A DNA stretch of 64,000 nucleotides from Corynebacterium sanguinis (GTDB lineage Bacteria; Actinomycetota; Actinomycetes; Mycobacteriales; Mycobacteriaceae): assembly GCF_007641235.1 (NCBI RefSeq), contig NZ_CP038157.1, positions 1,178,001 through 1,242,000 of the forward strand, in the 5' to 3' direction. The translations under genes were made by a program, and so were the position numbers. A model generated the notes under the pieces. The model saw only the letters and a program-made list of their open reading frames with translations, had not been told where the DNA came from and made no database searches. Shown one piece after another: positions 54,436 to 63,361 of the stretch (the stretch's first letter is position 1; each line of letters starts with the position of its first letter).

Positions 54436-55209
54436 ATGGCGAAACATCGGGCGGAAGACAGACTCGGGCAGCAGGATGAAAGATCGGAGGCTGCGGCTCG
54501 AGCGGTTGAGCTGTCCAAGCAGTACGGTTCGGGTGATACCGCGGTCGTGGCGCTCGCCGGTGTGACGGTCGAGTTCGCGCGCGGGCAGTTCACCGCGATC
54601 ATGGGCCCGTCGGGCTCGGGTAAGTCGACGCTGATGCACACCATGGCGGGTCTTGATTCATTCACCTCGGGGGCGGCGTACATCGGCAGCACCCAGTTGT
54701 CGGGGTTGAACGACCGCGACCTGACGGATTTGCGTCGTGACCGCCTCGGTTTCATCTTCCAGTCGTTCAACCTGGTGCCAACGTTGACTGCCGCGGAAAA
54801 CATCACGCTGCCGTCGGACATCGCTGGTTGCGAGGTGGACAAGGCTTGGTTCGATGAGATCACTACGCGGCTTGGCCTTGCGGAGCGCCTGTCGCACCGC
54901 CCGAGCGAGCTCTCGGGTGGTCAGCAGCAGCGCGTCGCGTGTGCGCGCGCGTTGGTGAGCCGGCCGGAAATCATCTTCGGCGACGAGCCGACCGGAAACC
55001 TTGACTCGAACTCCTCGCGCGAAGTTCTCCAGATCCTGCGCACGGCGGTGGATGAGGACGGCCAGACCGTCGTTATTGTCACCCACGACGCGCGCGCGGC
55101 CTCCTACGCCGATCGGGTTATCTTCCTTCGCGACGGCCAGATCGTCGATGAGCTGTGGAAGCCGACGATGGAGTCCATTCTGCAGGTCATGTCGGGGATT
55201 GAGGGCTAG
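54436..55209 (+). CDS. ABC transporter ATP-binding protein, LolD/MacB type
   Basis: A 257-residue ATPase. Walker A GPSGSGKST, Q-loop FIFQSFNLVPTLTAAEN, signature LSGGQQQR and Walker B IIFGDEPTGNLDSNSS, then VTHDARAASYADRVIFLRDGQI. EPTGNLDS is characteristic of the LolD/MacB/FtsE group, which drives extraction or export at the membrane rather than import. It abuts the permease gene without a gap (stop TAG, next ATG immediately after). Confidence 0.92.
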   Translation: MAKHRAEDRLGQQDERSEAAARAVELSKQYGSGDTAVVALAGVTVEFARGQFTAIMGPSGSGKSTLMHTMAGLDSFTSGAAYIGSTQLSGLNDRDLTDLRRDRLGFIFQSFNLVPTLTAAENITLPSDIAGCEVDKAWFDEITTRLGLAERLSHRPSELSGGQQQRVACARALVSRPEIIFGDEPTGNLDSNSSREVLQILRTAVDEDGQTVVIVTHDARAASYADRVIFLRDGQIVDELWKPTMESILQVMSGIEG

Positions 55210-57765
55210 ATGCGATCCGCTATGACTCGGGTTTCGCTGCGCAACATTGTCGCGCACAAGCTCCGCCTCGCTCTGACGGTGCTCGCGGTCGTCCTCGGCA
55301 CGGCGTTCATCGCCGGGTCGCTCATGTTCACGAACATGCTGGGCAACACCTTCGACAGCGCGGTCAGCTCCCAGTTCGAGGGCGTCGACGCGGTCGCCGC
55401 CCCGGGGGAGGAGATGCAGGCCATCCCGAACGACGTGGTGGATGAGCTGCGTGGTGGTCCGGGCGTCGACAAGCTTAATGTTGAGGCGAGCCAGACGGTG
55501 GTCGCGGCGACGACCGACAACAACCCCATCCAGACCGGCCAGGGCACGTCGACGGCCGGCATTTACTACCCGCCGGCGGAGGCGGCCGGGCAGGCGCCGA
55601 GCATCGCTGAGGGCCGGGAGCCGACGGCGCTGGGCGAGGCGATCGTCAATAGCAACGCCGCCGAGAAGTACGGCATCGCGCTCGATCAGGAACTCACTGT
55701 CGTCGACACAATGGGGCGCGAAACGTACCGCATTGTCGGGCTTTACGACGACGACATGACCCCCAGCTCCTCCCTCGCCTTCCAGGTCAGCCCCGAAACC
55801 TACAGCCAGTTCTACACTGACGGCACTTCCGTGCCCAGCGTTTCGCTGTCCGCGGTGGATGGCACCACGGCGCAGCAGCTTGTCGACGATCTGCGCAACG
55901 CCCACCCCGAGCTGAAAATCGACACCGGCGAAGTGCTGGCGGAGGAAGCCACGAAGCAGATCCGCGACGCCTTAAGCTTTGTCAGCTACTTCCTCATCGC
56001 GTTCGGCCTGGTTGGCCTGCTCGTGGGCACGTTCCTGATTGCGAATACTTTCTCCATGATCGTTGCGCAGCGCACGAAAGAGTTCGCGCTGCTGCGCGCG
56101 CTGGGGGCGTCGCGACGCCAAATCACGCGCTCCGTCACGATCGAAGCGTTCATCGTCGGCCTGCTCGGCTCGTTCCTCGGCGTCGTCGCAGGTGTCGGCT
56201 TGGTCGCCATCATCAAGGCAGTGATGGGCGCCAACGACATGCCCCTGCCCGAAGGAGGGCTTGGCTTATCGACGCGCGCTGTGGTCGTTCCGGTCGTCGT
56301 CGGCGTCATCGTCACCATGATCTCCGCCTGGGCACCAGCGCGACGCGCGGGCCAGGTGCAGCCGGTGGAGGCGATGCGGGCGAGCGAGTCGTCGTCGCCC
56401 CAGCCGCTGAAGATCCGCACGATTATCGGCACAGTCCTGATCGTTGCGGCGATTATTGCCGCGGCGGCGGGCGTTCTGTGGGAGGACGGGACGACCGCGA
56501 ATCGCGCGATCCTCGTCGGAGTTGCCGCGGTGGGTGTTATCGCGGGGCTGTTCCTCGCGGGACCGGCATTCTCGCTGCCCATTGTGCCGCCGCTCGGGCG
56601 CCTCATCGGTGCCCCGTTCGGGGCGATGGGTCGGCTTGCCTCCACCAACACGCGGCGCAACCCGCGCCGCACCTCGGCGACCGCCTTTGCGCTCATGCTG
56701 GGCATCGCGCTGGTCACTGTGATCGGCATGTTGGGTGCGACCATGAAACAATCCATCGCGGACGTCACCGAGAACGAAATCACCGCGGACTACGTGCTCA
56801 CCGGGCCGCAAAACGGCTCCTTCCCCATTCCGCCGGACCTGCCGAGCAGGCTTGACGACGTCGACGGGGTGGGCGACGTGGTCGCGTACTCGGAGGCGCC
56901 GATCGCCATTAACGGTGAATTTGGTTACCAGTTCGGGCCTTACGGCGCGTCGCCGGTGTTTTCCGGCGACCCCACAAAGCTGATGAAGCTTGAGATGCTC
57001 CAGGGCACCTCCTCGGTCGAGGGGGACACCATCATCGCCCCTGAGCCGTGGGCGACGGAGCGCGGATGGAACCTCGGCGACAAGGTCACGCTTACCGCCC
57101 CGGGTCTGACACCGGCTTCCGTGGAGGTGACGATCGGCGGCATCTTCGCAGAATCGAACACGGTCAGGGCACCGGCGATTGGCTACGAGACCGCGCAAAA
57201 GGTGGTGCCCGCCGAGGCCCTCAGTATCAACATGGTCGGGGTCAACGGCGACGGCACGGTCGATCCCGAGCAGCTGCGCGCCAACCTCGAGGAAGAGGTT
57301 CGGCCCGACATCATCGTGCAGGTGCGCTCGACGGAGGAAATGGCCGGGCAGGTCACGGGCCTGATCGACCAAATGCTGTTCATCCTCTATGCGCTGTTGT
57401 CGCTTGCGGTGATCATCGCGGTCCTGGGCATCGTGAACACGCTGACGCTGTCGGTTATTGAGCGTCGCCAAGAGATTGGCATGCTGCGTGCCGTCGGAAG
57501 CCGGCGCGGGCAAATCAGGACGATGATCATTCTCGAATCCGTCCAGATGGCAGTCTTCGGTGCGCTGCTCGGAATCCTCATGGGCCTTGGGCTTGGATGG
57601 GCCTTCCTCACCGTGCTCTCCGGACAGGGCCTCGAGGACATTGTCGTGCCGTGGGCACTTATCGGCACCATGCTCGGCGGCACGGTTGTGGTCGGCATCC
57701 TCGCTGCGCTATGGCCGGGGCACCGGGCGGCGAAGACGCCGCCGCTGGACGCTATCGCGGATTAG
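55210..57765 (+). CDS. ABC transporter permease with two FtsX domains
   Basis: An 851-residue membrane protein. An N-terminal helix (LRLALTVLAVVLGTAFIAGSLMF) is followed by a large extracytoplasmic MacB-like domain (about 50-245), then FtsX domain 1 with three helices (about 255-385: FLIANTFSMIVAQRTKEFALLRALGASRRQITRSV). Two helices connect to a second extracytoplasmic domain (about 500-715) and FtsX domain 2 (LFILYALLSLAVIIAVLGIVNTLTLSVIERRQEIGMLRAVGSRRGQI to the C-terminus). The duplicated design is common in actinobacteria for lipoprotein, peptide or lipid export; the substrate is unknown. Confidence 0.9.
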   Translation: MRSAMTRVSLRNIVAHKLRLALTVLAVVLGTAFIAGSLMFTNMLGNTFDSAVSSQFEGVDAVAAPGEEMQAIPNDVVDELRGGPGVDKLNVEASQTVVAATTDNNPIQTGQGTSTAGIYYPPAEAAGQAPSIAEGREPTALGEAIVNSNAAEKYGIALDQELTVVDTMGRETYRIVGLYDDDMTPSSSLAFQVSPETYSQFYTDGTSVPSVSLSAVDGTTAQQLVDDLRNAHPELKIDTGEVLAEEATKQIRDALSFVSYFLIAFGLVGLLVGTFLIANTFSMIVAQRTKEFALLRALGASRRQITRSVTIEAFIVGLLGSFLGVVAGVGLVAIIKAVMGANDMPLPEGGLGLSTRAVVVPVVVGVIVTMISAWAPARRAGQVQPVEAMRASESSSPQPLKIRTIIGTVLIVAAIIAAAAGVLWEDGTTANRAILVGVAAVGVIAGLFLAGPAFSLPIVPPLGRLIGAPFGAMGRLASTNTRRNPRRTSATAFALMLGIALVTVIGMLGATMKQSIADVTENEITADYVLTGPQNGSFPIPPDLPSRLDDVDGVGDVVAYSEAPIAINGEFGYQFGPYGASPVFSGDPTKLMKLEMLQGTSSVEGDTIIAPEPWATERGWNLGDKVTLTAPGLTPASVEVTIGGIFAESNTVRAPAIGYETAQKVVPAEALSINMVGVNGDGTVDPEQLRANLEEEVRPDIIVQVRSTEEMAGQVTGLIDQMLFILYALLSLAVIIAVLGIVNTLTLSVIERRQEIGMLRAVGSRRGQIRTMIILESVQMAVFGALLGILMGLGLGWAFLTVLSGQGLEDIVVPWALIGTMLGGTVVVGILAALWPGHRAAKTPPLDAIAD

Positions 57766-57797
57766 CGGTGGCCCCTTGTAGGGCCCGGAGAGTGTCG

Positions 57798-57817
57798 CAC
57801 TCCGCCGTGGCGGAGTC
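57798..57817. repeat. isolated perfect copy of the palindrome
   Basis: ACTCCGCCGTGGCGGAGT has fully paired 8-bp arms and matches the palindromes of the 53.4-54.3 kb cluster. It lies 32 bp after the permease stop, where it could serve as a terminator stem, though no U-tract follows. Confidence 0.7.
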
Positions 57818-57907
57818 GGTAATCGTGGTTGTGCTGTTGCTGACGGTGGTTGGGGCAGGCAGAATTAGTTGTGTTTTTTGGCTTCGCGACAATGTGGGGG
57901 TTTGTCG

Positions 57908-58516
57908 GTGCGTCGGTGTGGTGTGGTTGTAGTCCTGTTTGGGGTTGTTTTAATCTCGGGGTGTTCGGCGACGGCGGATGTGACTGTTTCGGGGGAGACA
58001 AGTGTTTCAGAGCCGGTGGTGTCGGAGTCTGATTCGGCGGGGCCTGCTGCGTTTCATTTTGACAGTGGCGACCTGATCATCGGGCCGTTTAACCCCGAGG
58101 AGGTAAAGCACAACCTCTTCAATCCGTGCACGGAAATCTCCGATGCGGAGTTTGCGGCGGCGGGACTTGTCAAGAGCGACGTGCAACCGGGAACCACAAC
58201 AGTTCAGTTTGTGAAGGGTTGCTCGGTCGAAACCAATGACCCGTATAAAACGATCCTTTTGGTTACCAATGCCGCAGATAAGAACATAATCTTAGCTTCT
58301 TCGCCAGAATTGGGTTCACCCATTTCTGAACCACCCGAATCTTTTGCTTACGGTTCAACTGATGGAAGCGACGATATGTGTGACGTGGCGGTTGAGACCG
58401 ACAGAGGAACCTTTTCGGTAAGCATCGGCACTTTAAAGAGCGGTACAGATGCTGACACTCTATGCGAGGAAGCGGGGGAGCTGCTTAATCGTCTTTTCGT
58501 AGCCAACAATCTTTAG
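57908..58516 (+). CDS. DUF3558 lipoprotein
   Basis: A 202-residue predicted lipoprotein: signal MRRCGVVVVLFGVVLISGC with lipobox LISGC, a Ser/Val-rich linker, then a DUF3558-like domain with the spaced Cys of the family (NPCTEISDAEFAAAGL, KGCSVETND, DMCDVAVETD, LCEEAGELLNRL). The GTG at 57908 gives a normal signal peptide; the frame is open further upstream. In actinobacteria such genes often lie beside PPE-like genes, as here. Confidence 0.75.
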   Translation: MRRCGVVVVLFGVVLISGCSATADVTVSGETSVSEPVVSESDSAGPAAFHFDSGDLIIGPFNPEEVKHNLFNPCTEISDAEFAAAGLVKSDVQPGTTTVQFVKGCSVETNDPYKTILLVTNAADKNIILASSPELGSPISEPPESFAYGSTDGSDDMCDVAVETDRGTFSVSIGTLKSGTDADTLCEEAGELLNRLFVANNL

Positions 58517-58639
58517 ATGCTCACTATGTTGTGCAGCGGGAGTGGGGTGGTTGTTAGCAGTAATACCTAGTATTTGCATTGTCACAAATTTGTCGCTCGT
58601 CTCAATGAACGAGCTGGCTATTTTACGAGGTGGGGGGAC

Positions 58640-60298
58640 ATGATCGGTCGTATGATCTTCGAACAAGGCGCAGTCGAGCACGCGGTAATCATGCTGAAGC
58701 AAATTGGGGCTTTGGCAAGCAAGGAGACTCTCCTCGCTAAACGACCAGACCTCACCGGCTTTTCTCCCGTGTCGGGTCTTGACGAGTCGGGTGTGTCGCA
58801 TGGGCGTGTGTCGTCGGTGAGTCGGCCGGAGGCGTTGAAGGCGTTGGCTGCTCATGTGCTGGATGCGGCGGTGTTGCTTGAGGCGAATTTGGATAGCGTA
58901 ATTGGTGCTGACGGGGCGTTTTCGCAGATGGTCGGCAGTATTGGTCTGTCGGGTGTGTTAGGTGCGCCGGCGTCGGCGGTTGATGTGGATATGAAGATGG
59001 CGCAGGTGGAGAACCCATCGACGAACCCGTTTGTGTTCGGGCGGCCGGTGGCGGGGTTTGTTGCGTCGTTGCCGGTGTTGCATGGCCAGTTTCAGCTCAC
59101 GGATCCGGCGTTGGCGGTTTCCGAGGCTCAGGCTTGGCAGTCGACGGCTGCGAATGTATCTGAGGTGGTGTCCCGGTTGGATGCGGTGGTGGCGTCCTTG
59201 GTGTCGTCGGCGGAGACTGCGTGGGTGGAAAAGGCTATTGACCGGGTGCGTCGGATTCAGTGGGCGGGGGGCCAGTTCGCGGCGCATGCGTCGGCGATGG
59301 GGGTTCATGCCGGGAATCTGGCGGCGGTGGCGTCGTCGGAGAAAGCGACAGCGGCTGCCGCGTACGCGTCGTGGTTGGCGGCGCCGGTAGAGGCGAAACC
59401 GGTGCTGGAGCAGGCGTATATGGCGGCGTTTCCTCCGCGGTTGAACACGGGCCTGATGCCGACGGTGCCGTCGTTTAACCAGTTGCTGCCAGCGTTGGAT
59501 GCGATGCCGGTGACGCCGTTTTCGCCGGAGGCGATTAAGGTTCCCGCTGCGCCGTCGTTTGAGCGCATTGTCTTGCCGCGGGTTGTTCAGGACGCGATGG
59601 TGGCTAACGGGTTTGGTGATATGGCGTACGCGAGCACCCCGCAAGAAGTTATTGCCGCTGTGCCGGGAGGAGATGTGGCTGCACTCGGTGGGGTGTCACC
59701 GGTGAGTCCTGTCACACAGGCCGCCTCTGTGGCAACTGTGCCGCAGCTAACCCCGTCGGCGCAGTTGGCGTCGGCACCGCAAATTTCACCCGGTGCGACT
59801 GCTTCCGGGGGTTATGGTGCGCCGGCGGTTGGGTTGACCCCGGCCCTGAGCCCGCGTGGTGGTCTCAGTGCTGTTCCGGGTCGTACAGCTGGTCATTCGG
59901 GTGCGCACCGGGGTGTTGGTGGCAGGCATGGTGTGGGTTCAGCTGCGGGCGCGGGTGCGGGTTCCGTGGTCGGACTCGTTGGCCGCGGCGCGAGCACGCC
60001 TTTGACCGCAGCTACTCCGCTCGCCGGATATGCCCCGAACACCCCAGTCGCCACGACCGGTTATGGCGCCGCATCGACTGCAAACGCAGCTCAAACCATC
60101 AATCACGCGACAGCATTTGGTGGACCGATCGGTCCGGGTGGGCACGGTGCTAATGGTGGGTCGCGTAAGCGTCGCGTGCGGGCGGTAACCAGCGCGGTGG
60201 AACGCAACGGCAACCTCCGCGCCCTGCTCGGTGATGCCCCCGCAGTACTGCCCGACGTTATCGGCGACGACGTCCGCACCCCACGACACACAATCTAG
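58640..60298 (+). CDS. PPE/EspB-like protein, putative type VII secretion substrate
   Basis: A 552-residue protein. The first 280 residues are Ala-rich helices (EALKALAAHVLDAAVLLEANLDSVIG; SEAQAWQSTAANVSEVVSRLDAVVASLVSSAETAWVEKAIDRVRRIQWAGGQFAAHASAMGVHAGNLAAVA), like the helical-bundle part of PPE and EspB proteins. A Pro/Ala region (280-370) and a Gly/Ala/Ser low-complexity region (370-500) follow. The C-terminal tail, TSAVERNGNLRALLGDAPAVLPDVIG, resembles the tail of actinobacterial PPE-like proteins. There is no Sec signal. The ATG at 58640 has GAGGTGGGGGGAC before it. No ESX machinery genes lie in the window. Its stop overlaps the crcB stop by 4 nt. Confidence 0.6.
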   Translation: MIGRMIFEQGAVEHAVIMLKQIGALASKETLLAKRPDLTGFSPVSGLDESGVSHGRVSSVSRPEALKALAAHVLDAAVLLEANLDSVIGADGAFSQMVGSIGLSGVLGAPASAVDVDMKMAQVENPSTNPFVFGRPVAGFVASLPVLHGQFQLTDPALAVSEAQAWQSTAANVSEVVSRLDAVVASLVSSAETAWVEKAIDRVRRIQWAGGQFAAHASAMGVHAGNLAAVASSEKATAAAAYASWLAAPVEAKPVLEQAYMAAFPPRLNTGLMPTVPSFNQLLPALDAMPVTPFSPEAIKVPAAPSFERIVLPRVVQDAMVANGFGDMAYASTPQEVIAAVPGGDVAALGGVSPVSPVTQAASVATVPQLTPSAQLASAPQISPGATASGGYGAPAVGLTPALSPRGGLSAVPGRTAGHSGAHRGVGGRHGVGSAAGAGAGSVVGLVGRGASTPLTAATPLAGYAPNTPVATTGYGAASTANAAQTINHATAFGGPIGPGGHGANGGSRKRRVRAVTSAVERNGNLRALLGDAPAVLPDVIGDDVRTPRHTI

Positions 60299-60636
60299 GA
60301 CGCGAGGCCCACACCCGATGTCAGGTAGCCGAGGTACGCGCCGCCAGCACCCAGAACCGCGGTTGCCACGGCGTACACCCCGGCCCGTCGCCAGGCCTGC
60401 TCCTTGACAAGCTGCCCGAGCTCTTTCGCAAGCGTGGACCACGTCGACAGCGCCCCGGCGAATCCGACACCGAGAAACACCTGCCACCGGGGTTCCAGAC
60501 CGAGTGAGAGCCCGATCACGATAGAGGCGAACAGGTTGGCCAGCAGCGTTCCCGTCAGCCCCCCGGGGATGCGGCTGAGCCCCCAGCGGGCGAGCCCGCC
60601 GAGGAAAGCGCCGACGGTGACGGCCCCGGCGGGCAT
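60295..60636 (-). CDS. crcB: fluoride channel subunit CrcB (second copy)
   Basis: A 113-residue membrane protein with four hydrophobic helices. The family signs are GAFLGGLARWGLSRI, NLFASIVIGL and GFAGALSTWSTL. The ATG at 60636 gives a full-length protein and lies 26 bp after the stop of the other crcB. Gram-positive bacteria often carry two crcB genes whose products pair as antiparallel dimers, so the two should work together to expel fluoride. Confidence 0.85.
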   Translation of the reverse strand: MPAGAVTVGAFLGGLARWGLSRIPGGLTGTLLANLFASIVIGLSLGLEPRWQVFLGVGFAGALSTWSTLAKELGQLVKEQAWRRAGVYAVATAVLGAGGAYLGYLTSGVGLAS

Positions 60637-60662
60637 CAATACGAAGATGATGGCCAGGGAGA

Positions 60663-60998
60663 TTATGCGGTGCCCCTGGTGCGGGTGCGCAGGGCGTCGC
60701 CAAGCAGCCATGCCCCGACGCAGACCACGAAGTAGACCGCGAGCAGGGCGATCGCACCCAGGGGCGAGCTGAGCGCGGCGGCGATGGCGACGCCGGAGAA
60801 CGTCGTGAAGCCGCCTAAGAAGCCGGTCCCCCAGAACTTGCCGGGAGCGAAGAAGCCCATGGCCAGACAGCCGAGGACGTTGACCAGGTGGATGCCGTCG
60901 AGCGGCACGGGGAGTACGACGGGGAGCGCGAGGGTGATTGCCCACCTGGTCAGCGCGCCGAGCGTGGCACCGGCACCGACGATGAGGGCTTCTTTCAC
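60663..60998 (-). CDS. crcB: fluoride channel subunit CrcB (first copy)
   Basis: A 111-residue four-helix membrane protein: GAGATLGALTRWAITLAL, LVNVLGCLAMGF and GFLGGFTTFSGVAIAAA, the pore and Na+-site signature. It starts with GTG and a TAAGGT -10 box lies 8 nt upstream. I found no fluoride riboswitch upstream. It forms a two-gene unit with the second crcB. Confidence 0.9.
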   Translation of the reverse strand: MKEALIVGAGATLGALTRWAITLALPVVLPVPLDGIHLVNVLGCLAMGFFAPGKFWGTGFLGGFTTFSGVAIAAALSSPLGAIALLAVYFVVCVGAWLLGDALRTRTRGTA

Positions 60999-61006
60999 GA
61001 ACGCTC

Positions 61007-61012
61007 ACCTTA
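61007..61012 (-). promoter_or_regulatory. -10 box of the crcB pair (leaderless)
   Basis: Reads TAAGGT on the minus strand, 8 nt before the GTG at 60998. This leaves no room for a 5' riboswitch. Confidence 0.45.
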
Positions 61013-61101
61013 CCCCTCGCAGCCGCGGATCCGTGGCGAAAACCGGCGGGTGCGGGAATGATTGATGGCGTTACCTATCGACGCGAAGGAGCATTTCCGA
61101 C

Positions 61102-62760
61102 ATGACACACGAACGCGCGGGTCAGCCCGCCCAGCCGAGCGACCTGATTGACATCGCCGAGGTCGTCTCTGCGTACTACACCCGCGAGATTGACCCGGAC
61201 AATCCCGACCAGCAGGTTGCGTTCGGCACGTCCGGGCACCGCGGGTCGTCACTGGACAACGCGTTTAACCAGCAGCACATCTGGGCGATTACGCAGGCGA
61301 TCGTGGATTACCGCCGCGACAACAACATCGGCGGACCGATCTACATCGGGCGCGACACCCACGCGTTGAGCGAGCCAGCCATGATTTCGGCCCTCGAGGT
61401 GCTCATCGCCGGCGGCATCGAGGTGCTTGTCGACGCCGCCGGCGCCTACACCCCGACCCCCGCGGTCTCGCACGCGATCCTGCGACACAACGCCGCGCTC
61501 AGCGGCGGCGTGACCGGCACGGACCCGAAGCGTGCCGACGGCATCGTGATCACGCCCTCGCACAACCCGCCGCGCGACGGTGGTTTCAAGTACAACCCGC
61601 CCAACGGCGGGCCGGCGGACACCGATGCGACGGATTGGATCGCGGCGCGGGCCAATTCCTACATCGGGGATGGCTTGCGGGGCGTGGAAAGGGCGTCGAT
61701 AAGCGGCGTGCTCGATGAGCGGGCCGGAAAGTTCGATTTTATGGGCTCCTACGTCGCTGACCTGGCGAACGTGGTCGACATCGACGCGATCCGCTCAAGC
61801 GGGCTGAGAATCGGCGCGGACCCGATGGGCGGGGCCAGCGTGCACTACTGGCAAGCCATCGCCGAGACCCACAAGCTCACCCTCACCGTGGTCAACCCGC
61901 TTGTCGACGCCACCTGGCGGTTCATGACGCTGGACACGGACGGCAAGATCCGCATGGACTGCTCCAGCCCGGACGCAATGGCGTCGCTGGTGGCCAGCCG
62001 CGACAAGTTCGACATCGCGACGGGCAACGACGCGGACGCGGACCGCCACGGCATTGTCACCCCCGATGCCGGGCTGATGAACCCGAACCACTACCTGGCG
62101 GTGGCGATTGAGTACCTGTATTCGCACCGCCCTTGCTGGGGCGAGCGCACCGCGGTGGGCAAAACGCTGGTGTCGTCATCCATGATCGATCGCGTCGTGT
62201 CCTCGCTGGGCCGTGAGCTCGTCGAGGTTCCCGTCGGGTTCAAATGGTTCGTGCCTGGGCTTATCGACGGCACCATCGGCTTCGGCGGCGAGGAATCCGC
62301 GGGCGCTTCGTTCCTGCGCCACGACGGAACCGTGTGGTCGACCGACAAGGACGGTCTGATCATGGACCTGCTCGCAGCCGAGATCACCGCCGTAACCGGG
62401 GACACGCCGTCGCAGCGCTACCGCGTGCTGGCCGGGAAATTCGGCGAGCCCGCCTACGCGCGTATCGACGCCCCCGCCAACCGCGAGCAGAAAGCCACCC
62501 TAAAGAAGCTCTCCCCGGAGCAGGTCACCGCGACCGAACTCGCGGGGGAGGAGATCACCGCGAAGCTTACCGACGCCCCCGGCAACGGCGCCGCCATCGG
62601 CGGGCTCAAGGTGACCACGGAAAGCGCGTGGTTCGCCGCGCGACCGTCGGGAACCGAGGACAAGTACAAGATCTACGCCGAAAGCTTTAAGGGCGACGAG
62701 CACCTCGCAAAGGTACAAGAGGAGGCCCAAGCATTAGTTTCCGAGGTACTTGGGCAGTAG
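61102..62760 (+). CDS. pgm: phosphoglucomutase (alpha-D-glucose phosphate-specific)
   Basis: Interconverts glucose 1- and 6-phosphate, feeding glycogen, trehalose and cell-wall sugar nucleotides. It has 552 residues. The substrate/phosphate loop [11 protein letters not shown] is near residue 38, the phosphoserine loop reads [19 protein letters not shown], the Mg2+ loop [10 protein letters not shown], the sugar loop GEESAGASF and the C-terminal phosphate loop [20 protein letters not shown] lies 10 nt before the ATG. A copy of the 12-mer GCGTCGATAAGC lies inside it at 61693. Confidence 0.96.
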   Translation: MTHERAGQPAQPSDLIDIAEVVSAYYTREIDPDNPDQQVAFGTSGHRGSSLDNAFNQQHIWAITQAIVDYRRDNNIGGPIYIGRDTHALSEPAMISALEVLIAGGIEVLVDAAGAYTPTPAVSHAILRHNAALSGGVTGTDPKRADGIVITPSHNPPRDGGFKYNPPNGGPADTDATDWIAARANSYIGDGLRGVERASISGVLDERAGKFDFMGSYVADLANVVDIDAIRSSGLRIGADPMGGASVHYWQAIAETHKLTLTVVNPLVDATWRFMTLDTDGKIRMDCSSPDAMASLVASRDKFDIATGNDADADRHGIVTPDAGLMNPNHYLAVAIEYLYSHRPCWGERTAVGKTLVSSSMIDRVVSSLGRELVEVPVGFKWFVPGLIDGTIGFGGEESAGASFLRHDGTVWSTDKDGLIMDLLAAEITAVTGDTPSQRYRVLAGKFGEPAYARIDAPANREQKATLKKLSPEQVTATELAGEEITAKLTDAPGNGAAIGGLKVTTESAWFAARPSGTEDKYKIYAESFKGDEHLAKVQEEAQALVSEVLGQ

Positions 62761-62800
62761 CTCACAGTTTACCGGGGTATGACCTGTCAGGGGTCTCGGC

Positions 62801-62806
62801 TAAGGT
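62801..62806 (+). promoter_or_regulatory. -10 box of the MauE/DoxX-like gene (leaderless)
   Basis: TAAGGT lies 7 nt before the GTG at 62814 and overlaps the alternative in-frame GTG at 62805, which supports the later start. Confidence 0.45.
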
Positions 62807-62813
62807 GCTAGGG

Positions 62814-63311
62814 GTGATAACGACGTACGATGCCCACGAAGCGCAGGTGTCTCAAGCGCCTGGAGGCACCCGCGAGATGGTGCTCGACATCCTCTCTGCC
62901 GCAGCGCGGTTCTTTATGGCCTACATCTGGATCTCCGCTGGGTGGTCCAAGATCGGTGCGCACATGGATGTCACTCAGACCATCCAGGCGTATGAGATTT
63001 TCACCCCAGCCTGGTCGGACTTGCTGGCGCGCCTCATCGGCCCGATGGAGTTGGCGGGTGGGTTGCTGCTGTTGCTGGGCATCACGCTACGCCCGGCGGG
63101 ATGGGTCTCCATCGGGGTGTTGATCCTGTTCATCATCGGATTGGGCTCGGCGTGGTCGCGGGGCCTGGTCATCGACTGCGGGTGCTTTAACCCGGAGCCG
63201 ACGGAAACCGGCACCAACATCCTGGCGACGATGGCCCGAGACGTGTTCTACATCGCTATCACGTTGTTCATGATCTACCGCCCGTTTAAGAAATGGGCGA
63301 TCTACCCCTAA
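62814..63311 (+). CDS. MauE/DoxX-family redox-associated membrane protein
   Basis: A 165-residue protein with four membrane helices. AARFFMAYIWISAGWSKIGAHMDVTQTIQAYEIFTPAWSDLLARLIGPMELAGGLLLLLGI is the MauE/DoxX block, and VIDCGCFNPEPTETGTN holds a CxC pair between helices 3 and 4. In methylotrophs MauE supports disulphide formation in methylamine dehydrogenase. Here it precedes a DsbA-like oxidoreductase by 50 bp, so the two may form a periplasmic-side disulphide system. Confidence 0.8.
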   Translation: MITTYDAHEAQVSQAPGGTREMVLDILSAAARFFMAYIWISAGWSKIGAHMDVTQTIQAYEIFTPAWSDLLARLIGPMELAGGLLLLLGITLRPAGWVSIGVLILFIIGLGSAWSRGLVIDCGCFNPEPTETGTNILATMARDVFYIAITLFMIYRPFKKWAIYP

Positions 63312-63361
63312 ACTAAAGGGGAAGTTTGTGTACGAGTCATCAAAGCGAAGGTGTTTAAACC

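Noticed and set aside
53535..54863. Long minus-strand reading frames across the palindrome cluster and the ABC ATPase start
   Set aside because: They consist of translated repeats or antisense of the ATPase, have no ribosome binding sites and no recognisable domains; low stop-codon density in GC-rich DNA explains them.
60295..61008. 237-codon fused or frameshifted crcB
   Set aside because: The first 110 codons are an out-of-frame reading of the other crcB. Two complete crcB genes with separate starts explain the region.
60999..61101. Fluoride riboswitch upstream of crcB
   Set aside because: A -10 box lies 8 nt from the start codon, leaving no leader, and the conserved crcB-motif RNA pattern is not visible.
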